Assembly (NCBI GenBank): GCA_900540595.1
Contig: UQGL01000008.1
Location: 26,655 to 90,654, forward strand
DNA: 64,000 nucleotides
Direction of reading: 5' to 3'
Source of the DNA: an uncultured Oscillospiraceae bacterium
GTDB lineage: Bacteria; Bacillota; Clostridia; Oscillospirales; Ruminococcaceae
Below are positions 1-8,034 of the stretch, one piece after another (position 1 is the first letter of the stretch; each line of letters begins with the position of its first letter). A program made the translations under genes and the position numbers. Under the pieces are notes generated by a model. The model saw only the letters and a list, made by a program, of their open reading frames with translations. It made no database searches and was not told the origin of the DNA.

Positions 1-1162
1 GCATGACCGGCACACCGCAGCCTAAAATCAACTTGTCGCCGCACCATGAGCGCAGCAGTGCCATGGCGCGCTGCATCCGGCCTGCGCGGGATTCCCGGGC
101 ATTGCCGAACGGTGCTGCGCCGTAGAGAAAGTCCAGCTTGACAAGGTCGAAGCCCCAATCCTGCAGGACGCGGTCAAAGACCTGCTTGAGGTAGGCCTGT
201 ACCTCCGGGTGGTCAATATCCAGCGCATAAAAGCTGCTCCAGTTGCAGCCGCAGCACCAGGGCTGACCGTCCACCTGCAACAGCCAGTCCGGGTGATTTT
301 TGCAGAGCAGGGATTCCTTTTCACAGACGAACGGTGCCAGCCACAGCCCGGCCAGAAAGCCGCTTTCATGCGCTGCATCCGCCAGCGGGCGCAGCCCGTT
401 GGGGAATTTGGCAGGATCAGGCTCCAGCCAGTCCCCTACCTTGCGCTCCCATCCATCATCGATCTGAAAGAGATCCCCTGCGCGGAAAAGCGTTTTGCAG
501 CCGTTGAGGTCTTCCTGAATCGAGGCCTCATCAATATTCTGGTAGCGGTTATACCAGCTGGAATACCCGGCCAGCCTGTGCGCGGTGCGGGGGCGGCAGC
601 CCAGTGCCGCAAACCATGCGTCAAATACCTCGTCCTCGGTACCCTCGGCAAGAAAGAGGGAGAACGCAGGAAAGCTGCCGCCGGTATGCTGTACCCCGGC
701 GCAGTCGCGCTCAATGTGCAGCTGTGCAGCGCGGCTGTCATAGGAAAAAATCGTGTAGCCCGGTGCCTCGTCCAGGCTGGCCAAAAGCCGGTAGGTCTTT
801 CCGCGCCGGAAATAGCAGTAGGAGAAGCCGTGGCTCTGTCCCCTTTTGCCGCTGTAGGGAACAAAATGATAATCGCCGTAACGGTCAAAGCTGTATTTTT
901 CCAAAAGGAATTTCGGAACATGCTCAACACCGTGCTGCCGGTCCCATTTGCCCAGCTCCGGGCAGGCGGTCCATGTCTGGTAGCCATTCATGAAGAGCTT
1001 TTCATCGTCTGCCATCTCCCACGGCAGCGCAGCAACGGCATTTTGCAGCACCCCGGCGGGCAGCTCTGCCCTCAGGCAGACGGCACCGCTGCGCGGGGTG
1101 ATGGCTGCCGTGCCGTCAAACCGGCCGCTGTCTGTTGCGGCATACCACTGCATCTCAGCCAT
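1..1162 (-). CDS. Alpha-galactosidase, GH36 family (3' end outside window)
   Basis: Reading the minus strand from the ATG at 1162 gives 387 codons with no stop before the left edge, so the C-terminal part is missing. The product is a retaining alpha-galactosidase of clan GH-D, releasing terminal alpha-galactose from raffinose-type sugars or galactomannans. An N-terminal beta-sandwich is followed by the barrel: the FQIDDGW segment near residue 233, and VKLDFLYG, where D344 is the expected nucleophile. There is no signal peptide, so it should be cytoplasmic. The start lies inside the end of the upstream symporter gene (8 bp overlap), which suggests translational coupling. A full GH36 enzyme is about 700 residues, so roughly half is visible. 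The acid/base residue lies outside the window. Confidence 0.9.
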   Translation of the reverse strand, partial: MAEMQWYAATDSGRFDGTAAITPRSGAVCLRAELPAGVLQNAVAALPWEMADDEKLFMNGYQTWTACPELGKWDRQHGVEHVPKFLLEKYSFDRYGDYHFVPYSGKRGQSHGFSYCYFRRGKTYRLLASLDEAPGYTIFSYDSRAAQLHIERDCAGVQHTGGSFPAFSLFLAEGTEDEVFDAWFAALGCRPRTAHRLAGYSSWYNRYQNIDEASIQEDLNGCKTLFRAGDLFQIDDGWERKVGDWLEPDPAKFPNGLRPLADAAHESGFLAGLWLAPFVCEKESLLCKNHPDWLLQVDGQPWCCGCNWSSFYALDIDHPEVQAYLKQVFDRVLQDWGFDLVKLDFLYGAAPFGNARESRAGRMQRAMALLRSWCGDKLILGCGVPVM

Positions 1163-2540
1163 TTTGGGTCCCCTCCCTGTGAAGCGCGGCGCTGATCTCG
1201 GCTGCACGGTCATCCGTCAGGGTGAACCTGCGGCGGAACAGTACAAGTGCCGCCGCAAGGACGGCCATGGGCAGAACGGTCATCATGAGCCGCAGCCCGA
1301 GCAGTGTACCAGCGCTCTGGGCAGCGATGGGGCCGGTCTCCTCGGCATTGCCGGCCAGCCCGATCAGATCCAGACCGATGCCGGTCAGAAAAACCGCCAC
1401 GCCGGACGCAGCCTTTACAACAAAGGTCTGCATCGAGAAGATGACGCTCTCCTCACGGCGCCCCGTCTTGAGCTGACCGTAATCCACGCTGTTGGAGAGG
1501 AAAAGGGTCGTCAGTACGCTGAGCATGCCGTTGCAGGCAAACACCACCACGCCCGGCACGCAGAGCAGTGCCAGACTGCCGGAAAAGCCTGTCAGGCAGA
1601 GCAGGAGCAGCACGGCATAGCCGCCCAGCGCGAGGCCAAGGCTTACCGTAAATACGGCAGTGTTGCTGAGCTTTTTGCGCAGCACCGGATAGAGAACCAT
1701 CATGCCGAGGATCTGTGCCGCACCGCCGATGGTTGAGAACAGCGTGTAGCTGGCCTTCCAGCCTGTGCCGCCGAAATCGTACTTGAAGAAATAGATGATA
1801 AAGTTGGAGGTCAGATACAGCGCCGAGTTGATTAAAACAATGCTGCCTACGACCACAAGCGCCTGATCGTTGGAGAACAGCGCCTTGAACATCTCGCCGA
1901 CGGTGGCGGTCTTTATCTCGGTGGTGCCGGTCTCCTTTACGCTGGCGCAGCAGATCGCCTCGGTAACTACAAAGATTACGGCTACGAGCAGTGCTACCCA
2001 GCGGAAGCCGGCGCGCTCGCTGTCGCCGCCCAAGGCACCCACCAGCAGCATGGTAAACATCGCAATGAGCGCCGAGCCGACACCCGCACAGGTGCGGCCT
2101 ACGACCGACAGGTTTTCTCGGTCAGCAGGGGTGCGAGTCACGGCGGGGATCATCGACCAGTAAGGAATATCCATCATCGTGTAGGTGACGCCCCACAGTA
2201 TGTAGATGACGCTGAAGTAGACCATCATGCCGGCACCCTCCAGCACCGGCGCGGCAAACAGCGCGTAGAGAACCACCGCATTCAGGACGGTGCCGCTGAA
2301 AATCCACGGCCGGAACCGTCCCCAGCGGGTGCGGGTCTTGGCCACCAGCACCCCCATAAAGGGATCGTTGAAGGCGTCAAACACACGCGCAATCATCAGA
2401 ATCAGGCCGACAAAGGTGGCAGGCAGGCCCAGCACATCCTGATAATAGTACATGACATAGGAGGCAGACAGCGCGTAGACCATATCCTTGCCCACTGCGC
2501 CAATGCCGAAGGCGGCTTTTTGTTTTGTTGTCAGTTCCAT
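1155..2540 (-). CDS. GPH-family sugar:cation symporter (MelB-like)
   Basis: A 461-residue polytopic membrane protein of the glycoside-pentoside-hexuronide:cation symporter family. The start MELTTKQKAAFG fits the family's first helix, and an upstream GGAGTG ribosome site supports this ATG over a longer 478-codon frame. FDAFNDPFMGVLVAKTRTRWGRFRPW is the conserved loop after helix 2 (the N-D-P-x-M-G and R-W-G-R-x-R-P-W signatures). It overlaps the GH2 gene upstream by 10 bp and the GH36 gene downstream by 8 bp. Its substrate is therefore probably a galactoside oligosaccharide hydrolysed inside the cell by these two enzymes. That substrate is inferred from neighbours only. Confidence 0.9.
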   Translation of the reverse strand: MELTTKQKAAFGIGAVGKDMVYALSASYVMYYYQDVLGLPATFVGLILMIARVFDAFNDPFMGVLVAKTRTRWGRFRPWIFSGTVLNAVVLYALFAAPVLEGAGMMVYFSVIYILWGVTYTMMDIPYWSMIPAVTRTPADRENLSVVGRTCAGVGSALIAMFTMLLVGALGGDSERAGFRWVALLVAVIFVVTEAICCASVKETGTTEIKTATVGEMFKALFSNDQALVVVGSIVLINSALYLTSNFIIYFFKYDFGGTGWKASYTLFSTIGGAAQILGMMVLYPVLRKKLSNTAVFTVSLGLALGGYAVLLLLCLTGFSGSLALLCVPGVVVFACNGMLSVLTTLFLSNSVDYGQLKTGRREESVIFSMQTFVVKAASGVAVFLTGIGLDLIGLAGNAEETGPIAAQSAGTLLGLRLMMTVLPMAVLAAALVLFRRRFTLTDDRAAEISAALHREGTQNG

Positions 2541-4903
2541 ACTGCACACTCCTTTTTTGTGACGGTAAATTCTACGGTGACAGGCGCACACTGCGGGGCC
2601 GAAACGGTCAGCGCGGCTGTACCTGTCTGCCCTACTGTGCGCAGATAAGTCCCGCCCATGCCGCCCTCAGCGGTTGCCGCCGCAGGGCCGACCAGCGCGG
2701 CAGCACCGGTCACGGCAAAGGTCAGCGGCAGTTGTGCATAGACGGCGGGGCTGCCGTTTTCATCAAGGATCCGCACCCGAACCCCGGCCATATCGTAGGT
2801 GTCACCCTCCTGCAGGACGGTGGCGGAGGGCGTTACCTCAAGATGCAGCCGGTGGCTGGGGCAGAGCGTGACGCTCTTTACCACGGTATCCCCGTTTTTG
2901 GCATCGAACCGCCAACGCGTAGCCGCACCGCCCCAGTTGCCGACATACTTGCCGTACAGCGCCACACCGTCCGCAAAGCTCATCTTATAGCGCACCATGC
3001 ACCACGCCAGCTTCAGCTTGTAGCGCAGCGGCAGCCCGGCCAGGCCGTAGCGCCCGGCGGCAAGCAGGCAGTCGCGCAGCGTGTCGGCCTTGGCTTTATC
3101 AAAATGCTCCTGCGTTTCAAGCAGGACACCGATCGTGTCATCCACGGCCAGCGGCGGGTGCGGCAGCGCCGTCCAGCCGCTTTTGTGCAGGGTCGTCACA
3201 AACATATCGTTTTTGTAAAGGTCCACCCGTTCGGCGTTGGTAAACACATAGACCGTGCCGATCTGCCCGGCAGGATAGTCACCGATGTCCATCGTGGAGC
3301 TGACCGTCAGCACCGGCTCCTCCCCGCCTTGCGATGCGTAGACGGACGCCGCCAGCTTGGGATTGCGGAAGCTGTCCAGCACACCGTGATAGCAGATGCG
3401 GTCGCCGGAGCCGAAATCCTTGTGGGTGGCATAATCAAACATACACCAGCCGAAGCATCCCGCATGCTCTCCATCTGCGTAGGCGGCGTCCAGTACCCGC
3501 GCATGGCGCAGGGCATGCTCCTGCCGGTGCGGGGCATCGTCACAGGGCTTGGTGGGGTACATGTGTCCGTTGCATTCTGAGATCAGCAGTGCCTTGCTCA
3601 AATCAGGCGTTACATCCTTTTTCCGCTTGGCCCCGGCGTTTGAGCCATTATGGGAGAAATCGTTGTAGGCGTAAACATCCTCCAAAAGATGGCTTTTTTC
3701 CAGATACCGCACGCCAGAGGTCGCCCGGCTCGGGTCCAGTGCGTGGGCGATTTTATTGGTGCGCGTATAGAATTCGTCATCGTCCACGCTCTCATTGATG
3801 CGCACACCCCACAGAATAATGCTGGGGTGATTGCGGTTTTGCAGCAGCATCTCCCGCAGCATGGCGCAGGCGCGGTCTTTCCATGCCGCATCACCGATGT
3901 GCTGCCAGCCGGGCAGTTCGGTAAATACAAGCAGGCCCAGACGGTCGCATTCATCAAGAAAATACTGGCTTTGCGGGTAATGGCTTGTGCGCACGGCATT
4001 GCAGTGCAGCTCGTTTTTCAGGATGCGGGCGTCCTGCCGCTGCAGGCTTTCCGGCGCGGCGTAGCCGATGTAGGGGTAGCTTTGGTGGCGGTTCAGCCCG
4101 CGCAGAAAGGTCTTTTTCCCGTTCAGGTAAAAGCCGTCCGCCCGGAACACAGCCGTCCGAAAGCCGAAGGAGGTTTTCCGGCTGTGCAGCACCTGCCCTT
4201 CGGCATCGAGCAGCTCTGCTATGCAGCGATAGAGATTCGGATGCTCGGTGTCCCATGGCGCGGCGTCAGGCAGCGTAAGACGGCATTCCGCCGATTCTGC
4301 CGGGGGCAGCTGGCGGCACACCAGCGTTTCACCCGCACTGCTGCAGAGCCTGACGCGCAGCGCTGCGGCCTGCTCCGGTGCCTCAACGGTCAGCTGCACG
4401 GCAGCCTCGGTCAGCGTCGGTGTGTACACGAAAAGCTCGCTCACACGGCTCTGCGGCGAGGTCTCGAGCCAGACCTCCCGGTATAGACCGCCGTATGTCA
4501 GGTAGTCGATGACAAAGCCGAAGGGCGGCAGGCTGGGGTCCTCGCGCGTATCCAGCCGCACAGCCAGCAGATTTTCCTCGCCGCGGCGCACAAGGTCAGT
4601 AATTTCGATGGTGAAGCCGGTGTAGCCGCCCTGATGCTGCCCGGCCGGCTGGCCGTTCAGGTAGATCTCTGCCTGATGGGCGGCGCCGTCAAAGCGCAGG
4701 AATACCCGGGGCGCATCGGGAACGGTCAGTGCGCGGCGGTAACCGCAGACCATCTCATAGTCAGAGGGGTCTGCGTAGTGGAGCGGCAGCTCCCGGCAGG
4801 TATGGGGCAGGCGCACCGGACGACAGTCAACAGGTTCACCCCGGCAGAAGGCATCGCTCCATTGCTCTGTAAATTCCCAGTGATTGCAAAGACTGTATCT
4901 CAT
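2531..4903 (-). CDS. Glycoside hydrolase family 2 (beta-galactosidase type)
   Basis: A 790-residue cytoplasmic enzyme with the GH2 order: jelly-roll sugar-binding domain (about 1-145), immunoglobulin-like domain (about 150-250), TIM barrel (about 255-560), then extra beta domains to the end. The acid/base is E371 in WGVRINES and the likely nucleophile is E443 in LISECNG. The C-terminal stretch resembles the Ig-like extensions of Firmicute GH2 enzymes. Its ATG overlaps the tetR stop in an ATGA junction (4900-4903), so both are read from one message. The exact glycoside cannot be assigned: beta-galactosidase is most common in this branch, but related GH2 activities are possible. Confidence 0.88.
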   Translation of the reverse strand: MRYSLCNHWEFTEQWSDAFCRGEPVDCRPVRLPHTCRELPLHYADPSDYEMVCGYRRALTVPDAPRVFLRFDGAAHQAEIYLNGQPAGQHQGGYTGFTIEITDLVRRGEENLLAVRLDTREDPSLPPFGFVIDYLTYGGLYREVWLETSPQSRVSELFVYTPTLTEAAVQLTVEAPEQAAALRVRLCSSAGETLVCRQLPPAESAECRLTLPDAAPWDTEHPNLYRCIAELLDAEGQVLHSRKTSFGFRTAVFRADGFYLNGKKTFLRGLNRHQSYPYIGYAAPESLQRQDARILKNELHCNAVRTSHYPQSQYFLDECDRLGLLVFTELPGWQHIGDAAWKDRACAMLREMLLQNRNHPSIILWGVRINESVDDDEFYTRTNKIAHALDPSRATSGVRYLEKSHLLEDVYAYNDFSHNGSNAGAKRKKDVTPDLSKALLISECNGHMYPTKPCDDAPHRQEHALRHARVLDAAYADGEHAGCFGWCMFDYATHKDFGSGDRICYHGVLDSFRNPKLAASVYASQGGEEPVLTVSSTMDIGDYPAGQIGTVYVFTNAERVDLYKNDMFVTTLHKSGWTALPHPPLAVDDTIGVLLETQEHFDKAKADTLRDCLLAAGRYGLAGLPLRYKLKLAWCMVRYKMSFADGVALYGKYVGNWGGAATRWRFDAKNGDTVVKSVTLCPSHRLHLEVTPSATVLQEGDTYDMAGVRVRILDENGSPAVYAQLPLTFAVTGAAALVGPAAATAEGGMGGTYLRTVGQTGTAALTVSAPQCAPVTVEFTVTKKECAVWN

Positions 4904-5469
4904 CGTACCAACAACCCCTCCAGTAAAATGGAAATCATCTCATCCAAAGCATCTGTGTAGGATATGCCCTGTGCATCAAGCGCGCGATCTGCAAGAAAAT
5001 CCTCAATGGAAGCGGAGATCATCCGCTGCAGAACCGGCAGGGATACCCGGCGGATGACGCCCTCCCCCATCGCCTGCTCCAGCAGTGTCAAGGTAGGCTC
5101 CCAGCCGGTTTCCAGATGCTCACGCACACGCGCCGCGACCTTGGGATATTTTTCATCCAGCAGATCCATCTGCTGCAGATCCAGCGCGGTGTACTCCTCC
5201 GGCAGGGCGATAATGACCGCCCGCAGCTTTTCTGCAAGGGTGCCGGGGCCGTCAAGGATGCGCTGTTTGCGGGCGTGGATCCTTGTGAAGGCATCGTCCA
5301 CCATATCCAGCAGCAGCGCCTCCTTGGAGGGATAGACCGCGTAGATCGTCTTTTTGCTGATGTGCATCACCGCAGCGGCCTGCTGCATTGTGAAGCGCAG
5401 CCCGTCCCGGCGGAACAGTTCAATGCCGACCGCGCACAGCCTTGTGCGCAGCTCGTTGTTTTCGTCCAT
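4900..5469 (-). CDS. TetR-family transcriptional regulator
   Basis: A 189-residue protein with an N-terminal TetR helix-turn-helix (about residues 8-55: LFRRDGLRFTMQQAAAVMHISKKTIYAVYPSKEALL) followed by a variable helical ligand domain. It is the first gene of the operon tetR-GH2-GPH-GH36 and shares 4 bp with the GH2 start. The promoter just upstream has GGTTTCC/GGAAACC half-sites around its -10 box, as expected for autorepression that would also control the sugar genes. TetR control of a glycoside operon is less usual than LacI or AraC control. The inducer is unknown. Confidence 0.9.
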   Translation of the reverse strand: MDENNELRTRLCAVGIELFRRDGLRFTMQQAAAVMHISKKTIYAVYPSKEALLLDMVDDAFTRIHARKQRILDGPGTLAEKLRAVIIALPEEYTALDLQQMDLLDEKYPKVAARVREHLETGWEPTLTLLEQAMGEGVIRRVSLPVLQRMISASIEDFLADRALDAQGISYTDALDEMISILLEGLLVR

Positions 5470-5483
5470 AGCTTGCCTCCTGC

Positions 5484-5549
5484 GGAAACTTGATTTAGCT
5501 TTCTGGTTTCCATTGTAGTGCGGAAACCGGTACGATTCAAGTGGTTTCC
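5484..5549 (-). promoter_or_regulatory. Promoter and putative TetR operator of the galactoside operon
   Basis: On the minus strand, TTGAAT (5535-5540), a 17-bp spacer and TACAAT (5512-5517) form a good sigma-A promoter for tetR. GGTTTCC (5505-5511) and GGAAACC (5522-5528) form an inverted repeat spanning the -10 box. A third copy, GGTTTCC, lies at 5543-5549 and a partial one, GGAAAC, at 5484-5489. Binding by the adjacent TetR protein is inferred from position. Confidence 0.65.
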
Positions 5550-5627
5550 TGTACTTTCTACCTTTTTGCTAATCAGGCGCAGATTTTTTCGTCACATCGC
5601 CTATACGCCAAAGCTGCAACAGAACAG

Positions 5628-5663
5628 CAAAGCGCCCCCGCACGGTGATGCGGGGGCGCTTTG
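5628..5663 (-). terminator. Intrinsic terminator of the MATE gene
   Basis: A perfect 15-bp stem (5628-5642 with 5649-5663) closes a 6-nt loop. It lies just past the MATE stop codon at 5672. The T-run on the minus strand is weak, so termination strength is uncertain, but the stem is very stable. Confidence 0.65.
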
Positions 5664-5671
5664 CTGGTACC

Positions 5672-7078
5672 TTAGTTCATTTTTTCGGTTTTTTGCTGCA
5701 GGCGGGTCAGCTCGCGCAGCTCACGCACGGTGAAAAAGCCGCAGACGATGGCGGCAGCACCGTCCGCAATGGGGCCTGCATACATGACACCGTCAATGCC
5801 CATAAAGAGCGGGAAGATGACGATGAGCGGAAGCAGAAATAAAATCTGGCGTGTCAGGGACATGAATACGCCGAGGCGCGCCTTGCCGATCGAGTTGAAG
5901 AAGTTGGAGGTGACCGGCTGAATGCCGTTGATCAGTGTCAGGAACATATAAATGCGGAAGTACCGCTCCGAAAACTGGTAGTACATCTCGCTGCCGGTGC
6001 CGAAAATACTGATGATCTGCCGCGGAAAAAGCTGGAAGCAGGCAAACGCTGCCAGAGAAAGCCCGGTAGCCACAGCCAGCGCCAGCAGATAGCTCTTTTT
6101 GACGCGGCGGTAGAGCGCAGCACCGTAATTGAAGCCGATGATCGGCTGCACGCCCTGCGAAATGCCGATGACAAAGGACATAAAGATCATGTTGACCTTT
6201 GAGATGATGCCCGCGCAGGCCAGAGGAATATCGCTGCCGTAGATAGACAGTGCACCGTAGTGTGCAAGGGTGTTGTTCAAAACGATCTGGACAACAGCCA
6301 TCGCAATCTGGTTGAAGCAGGCAGATGCACCGTAGCTGAAGATCTTGCGCGTTCTGTCACCGTCAATCGTAAAGCAGCTCCGTGAGAAGGGTACGGATTT
6401 AAAATGGAAGAGATACCGCATACTGATGCAGAACGATGCGATCTGCCCAAGGATCGTGGCAAGCGCAGCGCCGGTCATGCCCATATCCAGCCCAAAGATG
6501 AACAGCGGGTCAAGGGCCGTATTGATAAGTGCGCCGATGAGCATCGACATCATGGAATAGCGCGGGCTGCCGTCTGCCAGAATCAGCTTGCTCATACCGG
6601 TATTCATAATGAGGAACGGAAACCCCAGCGCTGTGATGCGGGTGTAGGCCTCTGCGTAGGGCAAAACATCCGGCGTCGCGCCGAAGAATTTCAGCATTGG
6701 CGTCAGAAAAAGCAGCGTGACCGCCATCAGCACAGTGCCGAACAGCGCCATCAGGCACAGGCCGTTGCCTGCGTATTCAGCAGAGCGCTTTTCATTGCCG
6801 GCACCCAGCTGTAGGCTGAAATTCGTTGCACTGCCGATGCCGAGCAGCAGCGCAATGGCTGTGCAGGCGATTGAGAGAGGAAACGCAATGTTGGTGGCAG
6901 CATTGCCCAGCAGGCCAACACCCTGCCCGATAAAGATCTGGTCAACAATGTTGTACAGCGCCGTCACCAGCATCGAGATAATGCAGGGAATGGCAAAGCC
7001 GACAAGCAGCTTGCCCTCCTTTTCATAACCAAGCGGGTTGGCGGCATCAGCCTGCGATGAAACCGTTTTTACGCTCAT
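5672..7078 (-). CDS. MATE-family efflux transporter
   Basis: A 468-residue membrane protein with about 12 predicted helices and the two-fold repeated MATE architecture (for example GFAIPCIISMLVTALYNIVDQIFIG near the start). It resembles the MepA/DinF branch, which exports drugs or metabolites using a Na+ or H+ gradient. A strong AAAGGAG ribosome site precedes the ATG. It is a single-gene unit with its own promoter region and terminator. The substrate is unknown. Confidence 0.9.
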   Translation of the reverse strand: MSVKTVSSQADAANPLGYEKEGKLLVGFAIPCIISMLVTALYNIVDQIFIGQGVGLLGNAATNIAFPLSIACTAIALLLGIGSATNFSLQLGAGNEKRSAEYAGNGLCLMALFGTVLMAVTLLFLTPMLKFFGATPDVLPYAEAYTRITALGFPFLIMNTGMSKLILADGSPRYSMMSMLIGALINTALDPLFIFGLDMGMTGAALATILGQIASFCISMRYLFHFKSVPFSRSCFTIDGDRTRKIFSYGASACFNQIAMAVVQIVLNNTLAHYGALSIYGSDIPLACAGIISKVNMIFMSFVIGISQGVQPIIGFNYGAALYRRVKKSYLLALAVATGLSLAAFACFQLFPRQIISIFGTGSEMYYQFSERYFRIYMFLTLINGIQPVTSNFFNSIGKARLGVFMSLTRQILFLLPLIVIFPLFMGIDGVMYAGPIADGAAAIVCGFFTVRELRELTRLQQKTEKMN

Positions 7079-7100
7079 GGAGTTTTATCTCCTTTAATCC

Positions 7101-7132
7101 TGTTAATAATCACACTTATTATAATATTAACA
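7101..7132 (-). promoter_or_regulatory. Inverted repeat upstream of the MATE gene
   Basis: TGTTAATA (7101-7108) and TATTAACA (7125-7132) form an exact 8-bp inverted repeat with a 16-bp AT-rich centre. It lies about 25-55 bp before the MATE start, where a promoter is expected. It could be a site for a MarR- or TetR-type repressor. No matching regulator gene is adjacent. Confidence 0.45.
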
Positions 7133-7225
7133 AAATTCGGAAAAAATTGCAAGTCTGTGCGTCTTGATGGACTTGAGTGCTGGAGCCTGCCCTATATGAA
7201 CCGGAGACTGCGACACAAACAAAAC

Positions 7226-7249
7226 CGGGGCGAACCTTTCGTTCGCCCC
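7226..7249 (-). terminator. Intrinsic terminator of the large ncRNA
   Basis: A GC-rich stem (GGGGCGAAC with its complement) with a short loop is followed on the minus strand by TTTTGTTTG. It is the 3' end of the proposed ncRNA and does not correspond to any protein gene. Confidence 0.75.
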
Positions 7250-7578
7250 GGCAGTACCTAAATGATTGGAGTCATAGCCTCATAACCTTTATTCATTATT
7301 TTTCGGAGTTGGTTCCTATTTTCATGGGGAATCATTCCCTTTACAGAATTTCAGGCTTTGAGATTGAGGGTCAACCTCTGACACTTAGTACATTGGAGTT
7401 TCTCCTTATGGATCAGGTGGATTTCAGATAACCTCTGTTGGGTGGCGTGGAACCAGTCATGATAACCAGCCTTCTTTCATCCTGATCTATATGTTGCGTG
7501 GGGTCTTTGTTGACGGCCCCTGAGTCTGCTGTTTAAAGGTAAGCTGCCGGACATCTCGTTCAATATGTTTTGTTCAGG

Positions 7579-7665
7579 TTATGACCTGCGGCTTCGGATG
7601 CGGCGCTTTTTCATTCAGCAGGCCCAGGCCCGCCGGTGATGAATAGGATCTTTAAAGTTTGCCAT
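7579..7665 (-). other. Two tandem micro-ORFs (16 and 11 codons) inside the ncRNA region
   Basis: An AAGGAGG ribosome site (around 7676-7682) precedes ATG at 7665, which opens MANFKDPIHHRRAWAC and stops at 7615. The stop is followed at once (TGAATG) by a second ATG at 7614 encoding the very basic MKKRRIRSRRS, ending at 7579. The arrangement is like translational coupling. Whether they are translated, or whether the purine-rich motif is just part of the RNA fold, cannot be told from one sequence. Confidence 0.3.
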
Positions 7666-7806
7666 TGGACTTGAGCCTCCTTCCTTACGAAATACCGCCG
7701 GCGTCTTGCTTTCTTTGGAGATTTCTTATAAAATTTCTCCTTGGAAAATCAGCTTCTCTTGGAGTTATCTGCTCCTTATCTCCGGCTGTTTTCTTTCTGT
7801 GACTAT

Positions 7807-7835
7807 ACTATACCACAGCCCTTGGGATTCGTCTA
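7807..7835 (-). promoter_or_regulatory. Promoter of the large ncRNA
   Basis: On the minus strand TAGACG (7830-7835), 17 bp and TATAGT (7807-7812, repeated 5 bp later) match the sigma-A consensus well. The predicted start is near 7800. Confidence 0.6.
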
Positions 7836-7883
7836 TTCGCAGATATGCCAACGATGCAGCGAAAGATTTGTGCAGTTTCAATC

Positions 7884-7980
7884 TTGCCGCTCCAGACAAA
7901 AAATGGTATAATAAATATGTTGGGCTGCTGTAAGGCCCAGACCGTGCGCCGCCCCTTTTGGCAAGGGGCGGCGCTTTTTT
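7884..7980 (+). ncRNA. Minimal small-RNA unit: promoter, hairpin, terminator
   Basis: On the plus strand TTGCCG (7884-7889), exactly 17 bp and TATAAT (7907-7912) form a near-consensus promoter with a start near 7919. The transcript would be only about 60 nt. It holds a TGGGC/GCCCA hairpin (7921-7939) and a 12-bp GC-rich terminator stem (7946-7957 with 7963-7974) followed by six T (7975-7980). There is no ORF. It is divergent from the large ncRNA promoter. Function is unknown. Confidence 0.5.
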
Positions 7981-8034
7981 GGCGGAATTGTGCTGTGATC
8001 CTGCGGACTGATCTGAACAGGCATTAGGCAATAT

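Larger units (their letters stand above)
7224..7803 (-). ncRNA. Candidate large structured ncRNA, about 575 nt (ROOL-like size class)
   Basis: This stretch contains no convincing long reading frame. It is framed on the minus strand by a promoter (TAGACG 7830-7835, 17 bp, TATAGT 7807-7812) and an intrinsic terminator (GGGGCGAA/TTCGCCCC hairpin, 7226-7249, followed by TTTTG). Between them are many short stable hairpins, for example CAGGT-CATA-ACCTG, GAGG-TTGAC-CCTC, GGGAA-TGA-TTCCC and GGAGA/TCTCC. An exact 8-bp long-range pairing joins CAGATAAC (7764-7771) to GTTATCTG (7425-7432). The length, dense helices and single-transcript layout recall the ornate large RNAs of Firmicutes such as ROOL. 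The class assignment is inference; an mRNA with very short ORFs is the main alternative. Confidence 0.55.

Noticed and set aside
7177..7431. An 84-codon plus-strand ORF and an 88-codon minus-strand ORF (7765-8031) in the gene-free stretch.
   Set aside because: Neither has a good ribosome site, and they run across the ncRNA terminator and promoter.
7224..7803. tmRNA, RNase P RNA or a group II intron as identity of the large RNA.
   Set aside because: No tRNA-like acceptor ends or ALAA-type tag, no RNase P core motifs, and no domain V or reverse transcriptase were seen.
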